DNA of 64,000 bases from Cristatella mucedo. Its lineage: Eukaryota; Bryozoa; Phylactolaemata; Cristatellidae. Positions 33,308 to 44,565 of this stretch are shown here, piece by piece. Position 1 is the first letter of the stretch. Each line of letters opens with the position of its first letter. A program made the translations under genes and the position numbers. The stretch is from contig WPIO01000013.1 in assembly GCA_009760855.2 (NCBI GenBank), positions 4,561,001-4,625,000 of the forward strand. Reading direction: 5' to 3'. The notes beneath the pieces were generated by a model. The model had not been told where the DNA came from. It saw nothing but the letters and a program-made list of their open reading frames with translations, and ran no database searches.

Positions 33308-33745
33308 ATAATAATAATATAATAATAATAATAATGCACTTTACAAAGCGCCCTCAGAGAACTCAATCTCTCTCTCTAGGCGCTTTACATCTGCTGCAAA
33401 GAGAAATGCAATTGAATGGTGAGTAATGTCATTCTTGATAAACAAACAAAATGAATAACATGGTTAGGGGTGGCATGCACAGGTCAGCATGCAAATGTGG
33501 TTAGTGGCAGCATGCACAGTGTCAGCACGCATAAGCACATCAAGGACGAATCACAGGGACCCACTAAATGCTGTCCTAAATAGGTGTTTTAAGTTCTTTT
33601 TAAATGTGGTCAGGTCAGGGGATGTTCTGACGCAGGTCGGGAGGGAGTTCCAGGCTTTGGGAGCATTCTAACTAAATGCGCGGTCTCCAAAGGATTTGAG
33701 GTTTGTACGAGGTATTTGTAGACTGTTGGATTCCGAAAAGCTTTA
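33308..33745 (-). mobile_element. LINE-A 3' end (minus)
   Basis: (ATA)n, then 'AAAGCGCCCTCAGAGAACTC', the 3' UTR block with 'GGTCAGCATGCAAATGTGGT', and the complement of the ORF2 C-terminus up to 'CTGTTGGATTCCGAAAAGC'. It is closely similar to the copy at 20.7-21.4 kb, but shorter. Confidence 0.85.
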
Positions 33746-34228
33746 GGCTTTGAGCCAGGCAGCAGTAACAGAGAGTTGTTGTACGCTGTCGGGGCCGATA
33801 GTAGACGCGGCTAATCCTTCGTCGCTGCTAAATAGACTTTCCTACTGTCTATGGATATCTGTGGACGTCTATGGACGCGTCGTCTTAAGGTCGCGGGCGC
33901 TTACCGTTGCTGCTGCGTTCCGCTACTTCCGCCCAGACTTGCCGAGGCGTAACGCAGGGTGGGCAGGGGCGGGACAGATGTCCGCGGGCGCCAAAGCCAA
34001 CTAGGGGGCGCCAACAACGAAATAGGCTGCGCTTAGTTTTTTTTCTCAACTTTTTCATGTAAGAATCCCAATCTTGATTTCAAGCAAGTCCTTGTTTTAA
34101 TGGGCGTGACTATTACTGTCTGAGCTAGTTGACAATATTTACTGACTTAGACCAAGCTGTAGCTCGACGCTCTGACGGCACACACGCGACAGCATAGAAG
34201 CACCGAGGGGACTTCAACCGCCGTGTAT
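33746..34228. other. Unassigned stretch
   Basis: No gene is recognised. It is GC-rich to about 34010, then mid-GC. Confidence 0.4.
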
Positions 34229-34420
34229 TCCGTGATGGCACACACTAGATAAGGCGGTCGCTTTGCACGACCTCGGTCCCAAAGTCGTGCGTTCAATCGT
34301 GCGGTGGGCGACTCTTCATTGCCACTGCAAGTGGTGGTGATAGCCGTAAAGGTTTTTTCTATCGCTATACAAAGGAAGCTTCTGAATCAGCTAGTAATTT
34401 TTTAATTTTTTTTTATTCAT
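34229..34420 (+). mobile_element. tRNA-derived SINE
   Basis: 'CCGTGATGGCACACACTAGA' leads into a tRNA-like head with a decayed B box ('GCGTTCAATCG'). The family body follows ('GCCACTGCAAGTGGTGGTGA', 'TAGCCGTAAAGG', 'CGCTATACAAAG') and then an A/T-rich end. It is the plus-strand counterpart of the copies at 41.84 and 58.30 kb. Confidence 0.75.
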
Positions 34421-34699
34421 CTAGCGCTTGCAGCTCAACGAGCATACGGCCGCCCACTCCTCCGTCCGCGTTCGAACTGCACTTCCGGTCCGCTAGCTCC
34501 ATCCGGCCTGGCACAGGCGGGCTGCTTTGCGTCAAGAGCGATCCAGGCCTGCTACGCTGCGTCAAGGGTGAGCCCGCGTACAGCTGAATGACGACACGCT
34601 AGAAGACCATATTAGTTAGGCTTGCTTAACTGGCTGGGCTACGGCAGCTTAGCAGTCATGTCTGGCCACTTGCAGGTTTCCTAAAGAAAATACTGTCCA
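34421..34699. other. Unassigned stretch
   Basis: No gene is recognised. Confidence 0.4.
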
Positions 34700-35845
34700 G
34701 AAATGAGAAGGCAATTATTGTACACCGCGATTACCACAACTTGAACCTGGCAGGAGTTCGTGCTGCAAGTCAAGATTTCGTTGTCACCACCGTTTTAGGA
34801 ACTGTAGATAGCACCTACTTATTCTTTTCAACATTGACTCTGAGGTGGGAAGTAAAGTCTTAGCCATCGCTGGCATCACGTGACACTGGAACAGGTTGGA
34901 GTGCAAGAATGGAGGCTGTGTAAGCTATCAATGATGGACTGAACAGCATTGTTGGTCTTTTGGTGAAACTGACTGATGACACATGTGGAACATTTGGAAC
35001 AAGAAAGGAAGCTGGTAGTTTCCTGCATCATGTTATGAACTTTAACTTTTGGGCCCTGCTGCTAATTTGGTACAGCATCTTAAGAAAGATTGACTGTGCT
35101 AAGAAAAGACTGCAGGATCCAAAGATCAACTTAAAAGACACGCCAATTTTGACCCTCGCTTTCTTGAGGTAGAGTTTTCAAGATTTAGAGAAGACCTGTC
35201 TCAAGAATCCACTACTAGATGCCAAGAAAGATACGAATGGTGTGAAGTTGCAGCTAAACGAAGAATCCTCCGAAAGACACAGATGCTCCTGGAGAACAAT
35301 CTAGTGTTCAGACATTGGTGGAGCAGAGTCTTACAACGAAATATGTGAGAGTAAAATGCTTCTTGCGATAAGTTACGACTCGGAACTAAAGGCGCCGCTG
35401 GAACTCACGTCTTTCATTGTCAGTTGTGAAGATGTGTCTCCTAATTTAAGAGTTGCCTTGCAAGTTCTTGTTACCATAGCTGTATCAGCTGCCAGTTGTT
35501 AACGTTCCCTTAACAAGCTGAATAACAATAAATGTGTATAGAAAGCTCCATTGGAGAACTGGAGCACTTTGCATATCCTGAATAGAAAGCATTACCAAAT
35601 GATTGGTGTTAACAGCTAAAGACAGCAGGCATAGTGCAAGCTGGTACATACACACGAAGAACGAATCACAAAGACCCACCCAAAATAATCATATGACTTA
35701 CCTGAGAGCATCACTGAGGCAAGCTCGACTCTCCGATTTGACCTTGTTAAGCGAAGAAAAAGAAACACTGGAAAATATTTACTTTCAAACTGTAATAGAC
35801 CAATTTGCCACGCTCGAGGCCAGAAAAATTCAGCTAGGTTAAAGC
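34700..35845 (+). pseudogene. hAT transposase relic, zinc-finger MYM type
   Basis: Broken frames in order give 'DYHNLNLAGVRAASQDFVV', 'GWSARMEAV', the open frame 34960-35172 ('LIWYSILRKIDCAKKRLQDP'), 'NLRVALQVLVTIAVSAASC' and finally 'LRASLRQARLSDLTLLSEEK'. These are the middle and C-terminal dimerisation blocks of ZMYM-like hAT transposases. About 165 bp of unrelated sequence (about 35520-35690) splits the dimerisation block. Many stops show it is dead. No termini were found. Confidence 0.75.
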
Positions 35846-37412
35846 TGTGATTGGTACCTTGTACCTGTACTACAGCTAATGAAACTTTCCCGACTCGATG
35901 TGTCTGCTACCGTGCGTTTTTTTGCAGCAATTTTCGATAGGCGGCGGCGGGGGGGGGGCGCCATTTGTAGATTTGGTCCCCGGGGGCCGGAAGGTCTCGC
36001 CACGCCTGTAGGCGCACTTGCGTGCAACGGTGCCGCACCCACAATTCTCTAGGCCCGCGACTGCGAGCCTCGAGGCGTCTTCACCGATGCTCTTCGCGCG
36101 TCGACAGGTGCGCGCACCGCTACGAGCGGCGCGTTTGCGACCAGGTTCGGTCCGGACGCGGAAGTCGCTGCCCCTCCCTCCCTCGCACCTCAACGTTGCA
36201 GCGTCCGGTAATCGTGTAAGGCACTCCTCCGAGCGAGCGCTGCTCGCTCGGAGGAGGACGCCGCCGCCGCTTCTTCCGCGGACGCGGCCGGCCAATTGGT
36301 GCCGGCCAACTGGTGAAGAATAGACATGCAAACAGGAGCCCGGCGTCTGCTACGTCTGCTCAACGAGGAATGCATTCCGTCAAACAGAGCTCCATAATGC
36401 GGCCTCTGCCGTTGAGACCGACGCCGGATCTCCTTCCTGCTCGCGGACCTTCGCTCTCTCTCTCTCTCTCTCTCTCGCCATCGCTCGCGGCTTCCCGCCA
36501 ACGGCGACGACGATCGGGGCAATTTGCACGCGCGGCGCGCACTGCAGTAACGGCGAGCGGCTAGCTTTTCCTTCGCACACAGAGGACGGTCGCCGAATAT
36601 GGGGCAGGGGACTGGTCACAGGAAGCGCTCGTCGGCACCGGTCGCAAAGATGCGACGTGCGCATTGAACTATTTAATCTGGCTCAGAGCGCCACCCAGCG
36701 GGACTAGGCGGTAAGTGTCGTCTAGTGGGACTGGCGAAGTAATCGGTTCAAATCCTGTTCGCGGCAGCTTTTCTCGCGCACCGCCATATGACGCCAATCC
36801 TAGTCGAGCGACCCGCCGTTGGCTGGCGTCGAGTCAGCGGCCGTTTGCCGGACAAACGTTTGCTACGGGAGTCCGAGCTCTTTTAGGTGGCGGCGTAGGA
36901 CTTGTCGCGCGCCAGCAACTCATTGCGGCTTAATTAAGTGGGGCTGCAAGGAGGCAACACCGCTGCCCTACGCGCCGCTGCTGTGCGACACTCGTTGCGA
37001 GCAACCTTAAAGGCGTCCCGACGAATCAGCCACAGTGCCGAAAAGCCAATGGATGCAATGCGTTGCCTACGCTGGGCAATCAGGTCGTATCGGTCAGGTC
37101 ATACATTCCTGTCGGAGTTTTGCGATTGTGCGAATGTATGGAGCGCAATCGCGAACTCGACGCGAGTGCCGCGTCGATTTTGCAAGCAGTTCTGTGAAAA
37201 GAATTACGTAAGCAGCGCAGTGCAGCGAGAATGAAACTGGCAGTGCAGCAAACATTACGTAAGCAGCGCAGCGACAGTTACGCAAGCAGTTCAGTGATGA
37301 CTGTCCAAGCGCTGCCGCGAAAATACCGCCAACAGCGCTACGACCGACGCACGCTCCGACCTGCACCGTACGGACGAGTGAGCGAGGCACGGGCGGGAGC
37401 AAGGTCGCTTGC
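35846..37412. other. GC-rich block without recognisable gene
   Basis: CpG-rich from about 35930 to 36560, with overlapping artefactual frames. At 36714-36775 'GGTTCAAATCC' matches a polymerase III B box within a weak tRNA-like context ('GTGTCGTCTAGTGGGACTGG'), perhaps a SINE or tRNA relic. A short (CT)n run lies at 36450-36475. Confidence 0.35.
36224..36256. repeat. Perfect 15-bp hairpin
   Basis: 'CTCCTCCGAGCGAGC' is followed by a 3-nt loop and its exact complement. It lies in the CpG-rich block. The role is unknown. Confidence 0.85.
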
Positions 37413-37650
37413 GATAATAATAATAATACTCTTGACTAAGCGCACTCGGAGAACTCAACTTCTTTCTAGGCGCTTTACATTTGCTGAAAGTGAAACACGC
37501 ACGATCAAATGGTGCGTGGTATCGTGCTCGATAAGCGGCATGAATAACACGGTTAGGGGTGACGTGCACAGGGTCAGCATGCAATGTGGTTAGCGGCGTC
37601 AGCGTGCACAGTTTCAGCATGCATTGGCACTTAAAGGACGAATCGCGATA
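37413..37650 (-). mobile_element. LINE-A 3' tail (minus)
   Basis: (ATA)n, 'GCGCACTCGGAGAACTC', 'CTAGGCGCTTTACATTTGCT', then the 3' UTR. It is inserted in GC-rich DNA. Confidence 0.8.
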
Positions 37651-37848
37651 GTGCGAACTGCTTGAGCGCGCAGCAGCACGCCATGGGCCCGCGGCCGGTC
37701 GCGCGACTGCGAGGGTTTCCGGAGGTGTCGCGTCCTCGGCATTTAGAGCGGCGAAATATGCCGATGCCCGGAGCTGATGTGCGGCGCTCCTTCGTGACGT
37801 CACACGCTAGACGCGCCACGCGCCGCGCGCCGCACGTAGGAGCGAAGC

Positions 37849-37850
<2 letters not shown>

Positions 37851-37927
<77 letters not shown>

Positions 37928-37968
37928 CTCCGCCGCGAGCCATTCGAGCGGCGGAGCTCAGAGAGAGG
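37851..37968. repeat. (CT)n run ending in a perfect 20-bp hairpin
   Basis: A CT run (37852-37924) passes into 'CTGAGCTCCGCCGC'. An 11-nt loop and the exact complement (37948-37967) follow, so the last CT repeats pair with AGAGAGAG on the far side. Frames that cross the CT run are artefacts. Confidence 0.9.
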
Positions 37969-38398
37969 GAGGCGCCGAGCAGTGCGGCGAAATCGCGCAG
38001 CCATTAGGGTGGGAGGGAAAAAATGGTCGGCCATTTAAAACTCCCTCGGCCTCATTCGCAGGCGAGGACGCGTTTCGTGCTAACGGCGCGATCCGGCGAC
38101 TAGTTGTTGGCTCCAGAGCGGCCAGTCGGCGCCAGCCACGCGATGCGGCGGCGGCGGCATCGGCGCACCACGGTCCCGGTGGCAGTCAAAGAAGGAAGGG
38201 TGTGACGCACTTCGACGACGCGTCCACGCGAACGCGTTCCCCTCGCAACCGTGGCTTTTGCAAATAGGCTGATTGCCTTTACCGTTGGGCCGTCGATGCT
38301 TCGCCCCCACCACTTTTGGTCAGGCCTTCACAAAAATGTATTTATGGGACTATATATTGTATTGTATTGTTAAAATATATTGTACTGGGTGCCGCAAC
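37969..38398. other. Unassigned GC-rich stretch
   Basis: No gene is recognised. Confidence 0.35.
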
Positions 38399-38695
38399 AA
38401 TATTAGTAATAATAACAATAATACATTTGTATGGCGCACTCAGAGAACATAATCTCTTTAGGTACTTTCAATTTGATGCAAAGGAAGCACGATAGAATAG
38501 TTAGTGGTAGCATGTTTAATGTCGATAAGCATAGCATGGTTAGAGGTGACATGCATACGGTCAGTATGCAAATATAGTTATTGGCAGCATGCACCATGCC
38601 AGCACGCATAAGCACATAAAAGAAGAATCACGTGCGCCCACTAAGCGCTGTGATAAATAGATGCGCTTTTAGCTTCCTATAATATATCGCATCTT
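38399..38695 (-). mobile_element. LINE-A 3' end (minus)
   Basis: A diverged tail ('GGCGCACTCAGAGAAC') and 3' UTR ('GGTTAGAGGTGACATGCATA', 'AGCATGCACCATGCCAGCAC'). Confidence 0.8.
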
Positions 38696-39614
38696 CCAGG
38701 TGAGCAGTATCTATAGTATTGCAATACGTTTGGTAGACACACATTTATCATTTTTGCTTCGATAGCAATGACGGTATATTGCACGGTTTGCAATTAAAAT
38801 AAGTACATATGCTATTGCTTGCTATGAACATATAAATATATTCATTGTTGGCTTTGAAAATTGACAATAAAATAACGACATTATTTTTCCAATGCTTGCG
38901 TTTGGCAGCGGAGGCTGCCGATCAACGACCGAATCGAGTGAGACGCGTCAGGCGGGCTGCTGCGTGCGCGCCTGCGAGAAAGTATCTGGACCCCTGGCTG
39001 GGCGACGTGAGTGACCTGGAGGGCTCTCGAAGATTGACCGCGAAGAAGAAGAAGCGGTGCGACATCGACGCGGCGGCGTCGGTACGCGCTCGTCGCTCAG
39101 CGCCTTCGCCGAGATGCCCGGCCGAAATTCTTCGCGGAAGCCGCGCCCCTGCCAGCGTACCTGGGCGCAGCCGCTCGCTCGGCGAAGCGGTCACGGACGA
39201 ACCGACGCGCTGCTGCTGCTGCTGCTGCCTGCCCTGCCAGTGCGGGCGCCGACAGCTACCGCCCAAGTCGCCAGCCCGGACCGCGCTCTACCGCGCCACC
39301 GTTCGCAGTCTATCTACGTCGCGCGAGCTGGGTGCTCGGATCGTCTCTCTGAATCTCCGCTCTGCTGACGCTCGCTTCGGCCCTAGAGGCGTTCTCTCGT
39401 CTCTTACTCGACGGACTGACGGAGAATGGACTCTTGCTCCCACCGAGCGCCCCGGAGCAGCTGACGCCTGGCGCCAGGCGCGTCCTAGCACAGCGGCACT
39501 CAGAGGCTGCCGACTCGGGCTCGCTCTCAATTGCGACGAGTTCGGCGGCTCGCTAATTGCGAGTATATCCTGTTCCTCGATTCCATACAGGACCACGATG
39601 TTTACATTCAAGTA
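38696..39614. other. AT-rich then GC-rich block, no gene recognised
   Basis: 38700-38880 is AT-rich; 38900-39590 is CpG-rich with a (CTG)6-like run at about 39210. The 256-codon plus frame (38845-39615) is Arg/Ala/Ser-biased, as expected of chance frames in such DNA. Confidence 0.35.
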
Positions 39615-40775
39615 GGCCACTAGTGACCACGTCCTGAAGTTCGTATCCCAATCAAAGAAGACGACCAGTGCTCTAGACCCTATTCCCCGCTGTCCTGCTT
39701 CCACGGCGCATTGGTATGCGACTGCTGTGCATAATTAACTTCGTAAATATGTAAATAGCCCCACGTAACGTCCCAAAAATTATCAAAAACACTGTCCTGC
39801 TTGAATGATGAATAGATCTAATTCTGCCTTACGTAACTAACATAACAGATGTCTCACTAGCCTCAGGTCGCGTCCCAGCGCCCTTCAAAAACACGACCGT
39901 GTTTCTCCGATGCATAAATCTACTGTTGCCATGCATAAGTAACGTCGCAAATATGTCATTAGCCTCGGGTCAAATCCCAGCACCTTTCAAAAAGGATGTG
40001 GTCGGGCCACTACTCAAAAAAGCAGCACTGGACCAAGAAAACTTACAAGAGCTACTACCGCCCAGTCTTCCTTCAACCGTTCCTATCAAAGACACTTGAA
40101 CGAGTCGCAGTGGACACGCTGAACTCATATAATGAAACTGTAAACCTTGCAATGTAAATTCCAGTCTGGTTTTAGAGCTAATCATACCACGAGTCAGCAT
40201 TCCTTCGGATGAATAACGACCTACTTACGAATGCAGCCTGAGGTAGAGTCTCTCTGCTTATTTTGTTCGATCTTTTGGCAGCTTTTGATACTATCGATCA
40301 CCGAGTCTTTCTTGAGTGCCTCTCATCTCTCGCCTAGGAATCACTGGCACTGCAATGCATTGGTTTAGGTCTTTGTCTCAGTGGGAAACTTCGCACTATT
40401 GATGTGAATGGACACAGATCATCCGAGGAACTTCTGAAGTATAGGGTACCTCAGGGCTCCATGCTTGGTCCCGTTCTTTTTACTTTTACACTTTCACTCT
40501 TACCGGTGTGATTGCCAGGCACAATCTAGACTTTCACTTTCATGCAGAAGACACTCAGTTTTATCTTTGCTTTGATCGCTCTCAGCCCTCGAGCACGTCT
40601 ATTTCTCTCAACTCCCTTGCTGCATGTATTCATGACACCCGCGCATGGATGGAAGAAAACCTTCTTAAATTGAATTCTTATGAAACCAATCTAAACATTT
40701 ATTTGCAAACCAAGTGTGATTTAGAAATTGCAAATGCTAGCACTCTTATTACATGTGAATACTATAGTTGGGCAC
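39615..40775 (+). mobile_element. LINE-A RT region, degenerate
   Basis: It starts at 'CCTGAAGTTCGTATCCCAAT' and reads through 'FKKDVVGPLLKKAALDQENL', 'YRVPQGSML'-like and 'FHFHAEDTQFYLCFDRSQPS'. The catalytic YADD is changed to HAED. Around 39720-39960 the 'TGCATAAnTAACnTCGnAAATATGT' segment and the block after it are present twice, so the copy has an internal duplication. There is no 3' tail; the copy ends near 40775. Confidence 0.75.
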
Positions 40776-40784
40776 GGTGAGACG

Positions 40785-40945
40785 TTGCTCACCGACGTCT
40801 GACAGACGTCAGTGAGCGGTCCGAGGTCTTCTTCACCGGTCCTTCTACCGGGGAAGAAGGGGAACATTGGAATTTAGCTAAATCTTAGCTAAATCTTAGC
40901 TAAATCTTAGCTAAATCTTAGCTAAATCTTAGCTAAATCTTATCT
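40785..40945. repeat. Palindrome and 11-bp tandem array
   Basis: 'CTCACCGACGTCTGACAGAC' belongs to a palindrome at 40790-40816. It is followed at 40870-40944 by six to seven copies of 'TTAGCTAAATC'. Confidence 0.85.
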
Positions 40946-41010
40946 TAATTTTATTAATTAATTTTATTTAGCTAAAGTCTTTGGTTTTTATCTAAAAAAC
41001 CAAGAAAACG

Positions 41011-41222
41011 TTGATAGTAATAATAACCCTCGGAGAACTCAGGAAAACTCTAGGAGGCACTTTACATCGACTGCAACGGAAGCAAGATCGCATGTTTAGT
41101 GGTAACATGCTCAATAACAGTAACAGGAGTGACATGCACAGGGTCAACATGTAAGGGTGGTTAGTGGCAGCATGCACAGTGTCAGCACGCATAGGCGTTA
41201 AAGGAAGAATCATATAGATTTC
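41011..41222 (-). mobile_element. LINE-A 3' tail (minus)
   Basis: 'CCCTCGGAGAACTCAGG' and the 3' UTR block 'GTGACATGCACAGGGTCAAC' identify the copy. The hairpin is damaged. Confidence 0.75.
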
Positions 41223-41369
41223 CAGAGGACTCGCTCGTTTAGTTTCGGAAAGGTTCGTACGAGAAGAGTAAACTGGGATAAACTGGAGTAAACGAGAGAG
41301 TAAACGAACGGACTCCAAAAAGCGAGTGAATTACAAGTACAGTTCTCTCACCTCCCAAGCATCATATAT

Positions 41370-41525
41370 TTATAACATCCGCACATGGATGGCAGCAAAA
41401 TTTCTTAAACTGAAAGATAAAGCCAACTTACTGCTTGCTTTGTAGCAAATGTAAAGTGCCCAGAAAGAGATTGAGTTCTCTGTGGGTTCTATATTAAATG
41501 TATTATTTTCATTTTTATCATTAAA
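41370..41525 (+). mobile_element. LINE-A internal fragment joined to tail
   Basis: 'CACATGGATGGCAGCAAAAT' with 'TTCTTAAACTGAAAGATAAA' (the post-RT block 'WMAANFLKLNDEK') jumps directly to the 3' tail ('AAAGTGCCCAGAAAGAGATT'). About 900 bp of the element are deleted between them. Confidence 0.7.
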
Positions 41526-41839
41526 GCTCATCCCGCGAATCCTAAAACTGCGCTACAAGCGCAGCTCTGTAGCGGCTTCTGTTCAAGAGTCCCTTTTCCC
41601 AACGCGGCGCACGTACCAGGACTAGTACTTGTACAAATGCATGGCGAATACTGGCGGCTGAGTGGAGTGGGCACCTCTCAGCCCTACTAGCAAGTCGTGG
41701 GCGTGGCAGCATTAACGCACGCAGGCACCGCCTCAGCCGCCATTAGCAGAGAGCGGCAGCAAGCAAGAGCGCTGATAACTTAACAAGTCCCAGGATGTCA
41801 AGGACGCACACCTTGTCTGTTCTGTTCAACGTATATTAA
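41526..41839. other. Unassigned stretch
   Basis: No gene is recognised. Confidence 0.4.
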
Positions 41840-42018
41840 ATAAATAAATCCTAGCTGATTTAACAGCCTCTTTTTGTATAGCGACAGAAGAGTCTTTACG
41901 GCTATCACCACCGCTTGCAGTGGCGATAAAGGATCGCCCCGCCGCAGGAATCGAACCCACGACTTCGGGACCGAGGCCGTGAAAGCAACCGCCTTACCAA
42001 GTGTGCCATCACGGCTCA
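41840..42018 (-). mobile_element. tRNA-derived SINE (minus)
   Basis: On the plus strand, AAATAAATAAATCC precedes 'TTGTATAGCGACAGAAGAGT', 'CTTTACGGCTATCACCACCG', a good B-box complement ('GGAATCGAACC' at 41947-41957) and 'GCCTTACCAAGTGTGCCATC', the A-box side. Read on the minus strand this is a tRNA-like head, a family body and an AT-rich tail. It is transcribed, if at all, by polymerase III and depends on LINE machinery to move. Confidence 0.85.
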
Positions 42019-43717
42019 ATCTATGCGGAAGGAGCGTCTCGACTTATGCAAATGGTTGGCTTGGGGAAAGGTCAAGGTTTATCATTCCCCTGAAGAAGTG
42101 CAGCTGCGTAGAAATTCCTGTTTACGTCATTGAACGCAAACTTCAATGAATGATTATTATCCCTCTACGGTCCAACCGACGGAGCACACCGCTCGAACAG
42201 ACGCAGACAAAACCGGATGTCAATCTAGTCAGGAATTGGGGCTTGCCCAGAGCATCTGTCTAGCTAAAACTTGCTTAGAACACGCTGTTAGCCATCGCTG
42301 CTGAACAATCTACCAGTAAACGGCTGCAGACTCGCAATTTGGCCGTATACCAGCGACCGCGTACCCGCAGCTAGCACCTGCAGCCTAGCAACCCGAAATC
42401 AAGGTTCGCTAGGGCGCGTCGCTCCTATTTGCCTTCCGCTAATAATGCTGGCTTTCGAGAACGGCAAACGGGCTAGTCTGGAGCGCTTAGGGGAGTGGAG
42501 GTCGGCTCTCAAGTGCGCGCGACTACTAGCGCCAGCTGGAAAGGCGGCACGCGCTTCCTGCGCGGCTTTCTTTCACCTTTGACCCTTTCTTCCATCTTTG
42601 ACCCGCGGCTTCATTTAGTTACGCGTCCGACGGTCTAGGCGCACGCGGACGAAGCCGAGCGAAACCGGACAGACGCTGACGACCTCGGCCGCTCCTTGGA
42701 ACAAAAATTAAGAGGTCGGCGGAGTAGAGTGGCATCCGGCGCTACGGAATCGGGGGCGCGCTAACGAGGCCGACCCCCGATGGGTACGGAGGTGGGGTGC
42801 ATGGGCAGATGGAACCCGATCCCAGACTCCTCAGCAAAACGGCACCACCCGGTAGCTTTTTTAGAGTGGCGACCCTCTGCTGGGCTTACGTAGCTCGACT
42901 CTACTGGGGGGTTCAGAGGCTTTTTTAGGGGATTATTCAACTATCCCGCTCCCGGAAGTGCTCCTCCCTGACTCGGCCGACGGCGCGTCGAGCTGGTCCT
43001 CGCGACGCGACGCTGTCTTCCGCGGGTCGCTAGATGGCGGTCGCGCTCTGCTTCTGCCGAGTCTCGTTGCACTTCCGACAGGCAGCGATCGCCCCGAAAT
43101 GGCGGCACACCGAAACGGCGCCCGCTGGCCCGGAGGCTGCGGCGGGTGAGTTAAACACAAGTTAGCCTGGCTCGCGAAGGCTAGCGGACTCCCAGACGGC
43201 GGCCGGAAGCGACCGCCCGCCGCTTCCGGCGGCGGGCGGTCGCTGCGTGCGCCGATTTCTCGAGGCCTCTCCGCGGCTGCAATACGCACTGGGCCTAGCT
43301 TAACCTCGGCGTTCGAGCCGGATGCCAAACGGTGGACTTCGGGGTCAAGAACCCGCGACGACTCCGGTCACTCGTCCATCGGAACGAACCTTTAACTTCG
43401 ATCCGCCGCCGCCGGGGCAGCAGCAGGGAGCAGGGGTTTCGCAAATAGTGCAGCGTCGATCTAAATTCGCATATGCGCGCCAGTTACCTCCAGTCTCGCG
43501 GATGTCAACGGAGAAAGTTGTAAGTGCGCACGCGCCGACTGCTCGGAGCGTGCTTGTGCCCGTGGGCGTCTAGGCGAACTTGACCCTCCAGCTGCGAACG
43601 CCTTTGGTTCGTGCTCGGCTAAACGGCGAAAAAACTAATTCGCTGTGCCTCGAAGTGTCGGCATCGTGCACGTGCGCCGTCTTCGTGCGGCGCTTATGCG
43701 GGCTACAGCGTATCGTC
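42019..43717. other. GC-rich block without recognisable gene
   Basis: CpG-rich from about 42380. No domain is recognised in any frame. A perfect 15-bp hairpin with a 7-nt loop lies at 43208-43244 ('AGCGACCGCCCGCCG' and its complement). Confidence 0.35.
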
Positions 43718-43800
43718 GCTGATCATTAGAGCGTGAAGTGCCGTAGCAGAGATTTAGTTCCCCTGGGATGTTTTAAAAATGCTCGAGTGTCATTATTTTT
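43718..43800 (+). mobile_element. Degenerate LINE-A-like tail
   Basis: 'GAAGTGCCGTAGCAGAGATT' and 'TAGTTCCCCTGGGATG' followed by 'GTCATTATTTTT' resemble a worn 3' tail. Confidence 0.4.
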
Positions 43801-43911
43801 TAAGGTGGTTGTGGCACCTATAATAATAGCAGCAACATTGGAATGCTCTTTGCGTAGCGCCTGAGGGTAACGAAATCTCTATTCGGACGCATTTCGCAGT
43901 TCGCTGCAAGG

Positions 43912-44565
43912 GAAGGAATAATAATAAAAATGCACTTGGTAAAGCGCCCTCAGAGAACTCAATCTCTTTCTAGGCACTGCCCATTTGCTTCAAAGGAACC
44001 ACGGTCGAATGCTGAGTGGTAGCTTGATAAACAACATGAATAACATGGTTAGGGTGACATGCACAGGGTCAGCATGCAAGTGTGGTTAGTGGCAGCATGC
44101 AGCAGTGTCAGCAGGCGTAAGCAAATAAAGAACGAATCGCAGGAACCCATTAAATGCTGTCATAAATAGGTGCGTTTTTAAGTTATTTTTAAATGTGGTC
44201 AAGTCAGGGGATGTTGCGACGCAAGTCGGGAGTGAGTTCCAGGCTTGGGATCATACGAACTGAAGGCAAGGCCTCCAAAGGATTTAAGGTTTCTACGAGG
44301 TATAGGTAAACAGTTCTGTTCCGAAAAGTGGATGGTGCGATGCTTGGCCTGGTGGGGGAGTAGATCTGATAGGTAGGCTGAAGCCAAAGAATAAAGGAAC
44401 CTAAAAGTGAGGGACAGAACCTTAAAGTCAATGCGTTGCTTGACTGGGAGACAATGCAGGTTGGCGAGAAGCGGTGAGACGAGGCAACTGCGACGCTCAC
44501 GCCAGGCAGGCGTGGCTGCCGAGCTTTGCACCGGCCGTAAGCGCCTGAGTGCACAAGAAAAACCA
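43912..44565 (-). mobile_element. LINE-A 3' end with ORF2 C-terminus (minus)
   Basis: Tail and 3' UTR from 43912, then two minus frames (44199-44615 and 44204-44566) with 'RRSCLVSPLLANLHCLPVKQ', 'FRFLYSLASAYLSDLLPH' and 'LKSFGGLAFSSYDPK'. A frameshift near 44230 disrupts the 'KAWNSLP' block. Confidence 0.85.

Noticed and set aside
36224-36256. Rho-independent terminator
   Set aside because: A GC hairpin without a T-run in a eukaryotic context; no adjoining gene.
38845-39615. 256-codon plus frame as a host gene
   Set aside because: Arg/Ala/Ser-biased, no domain, overlaps the LINE start and has competing antisense frames.
41840-42018. Functional tRNA gene
   Set aside because: The B box is good but the acceptor stem and cloverleaf do not form; the same body and tail recur in other copies, so it is a SINE.
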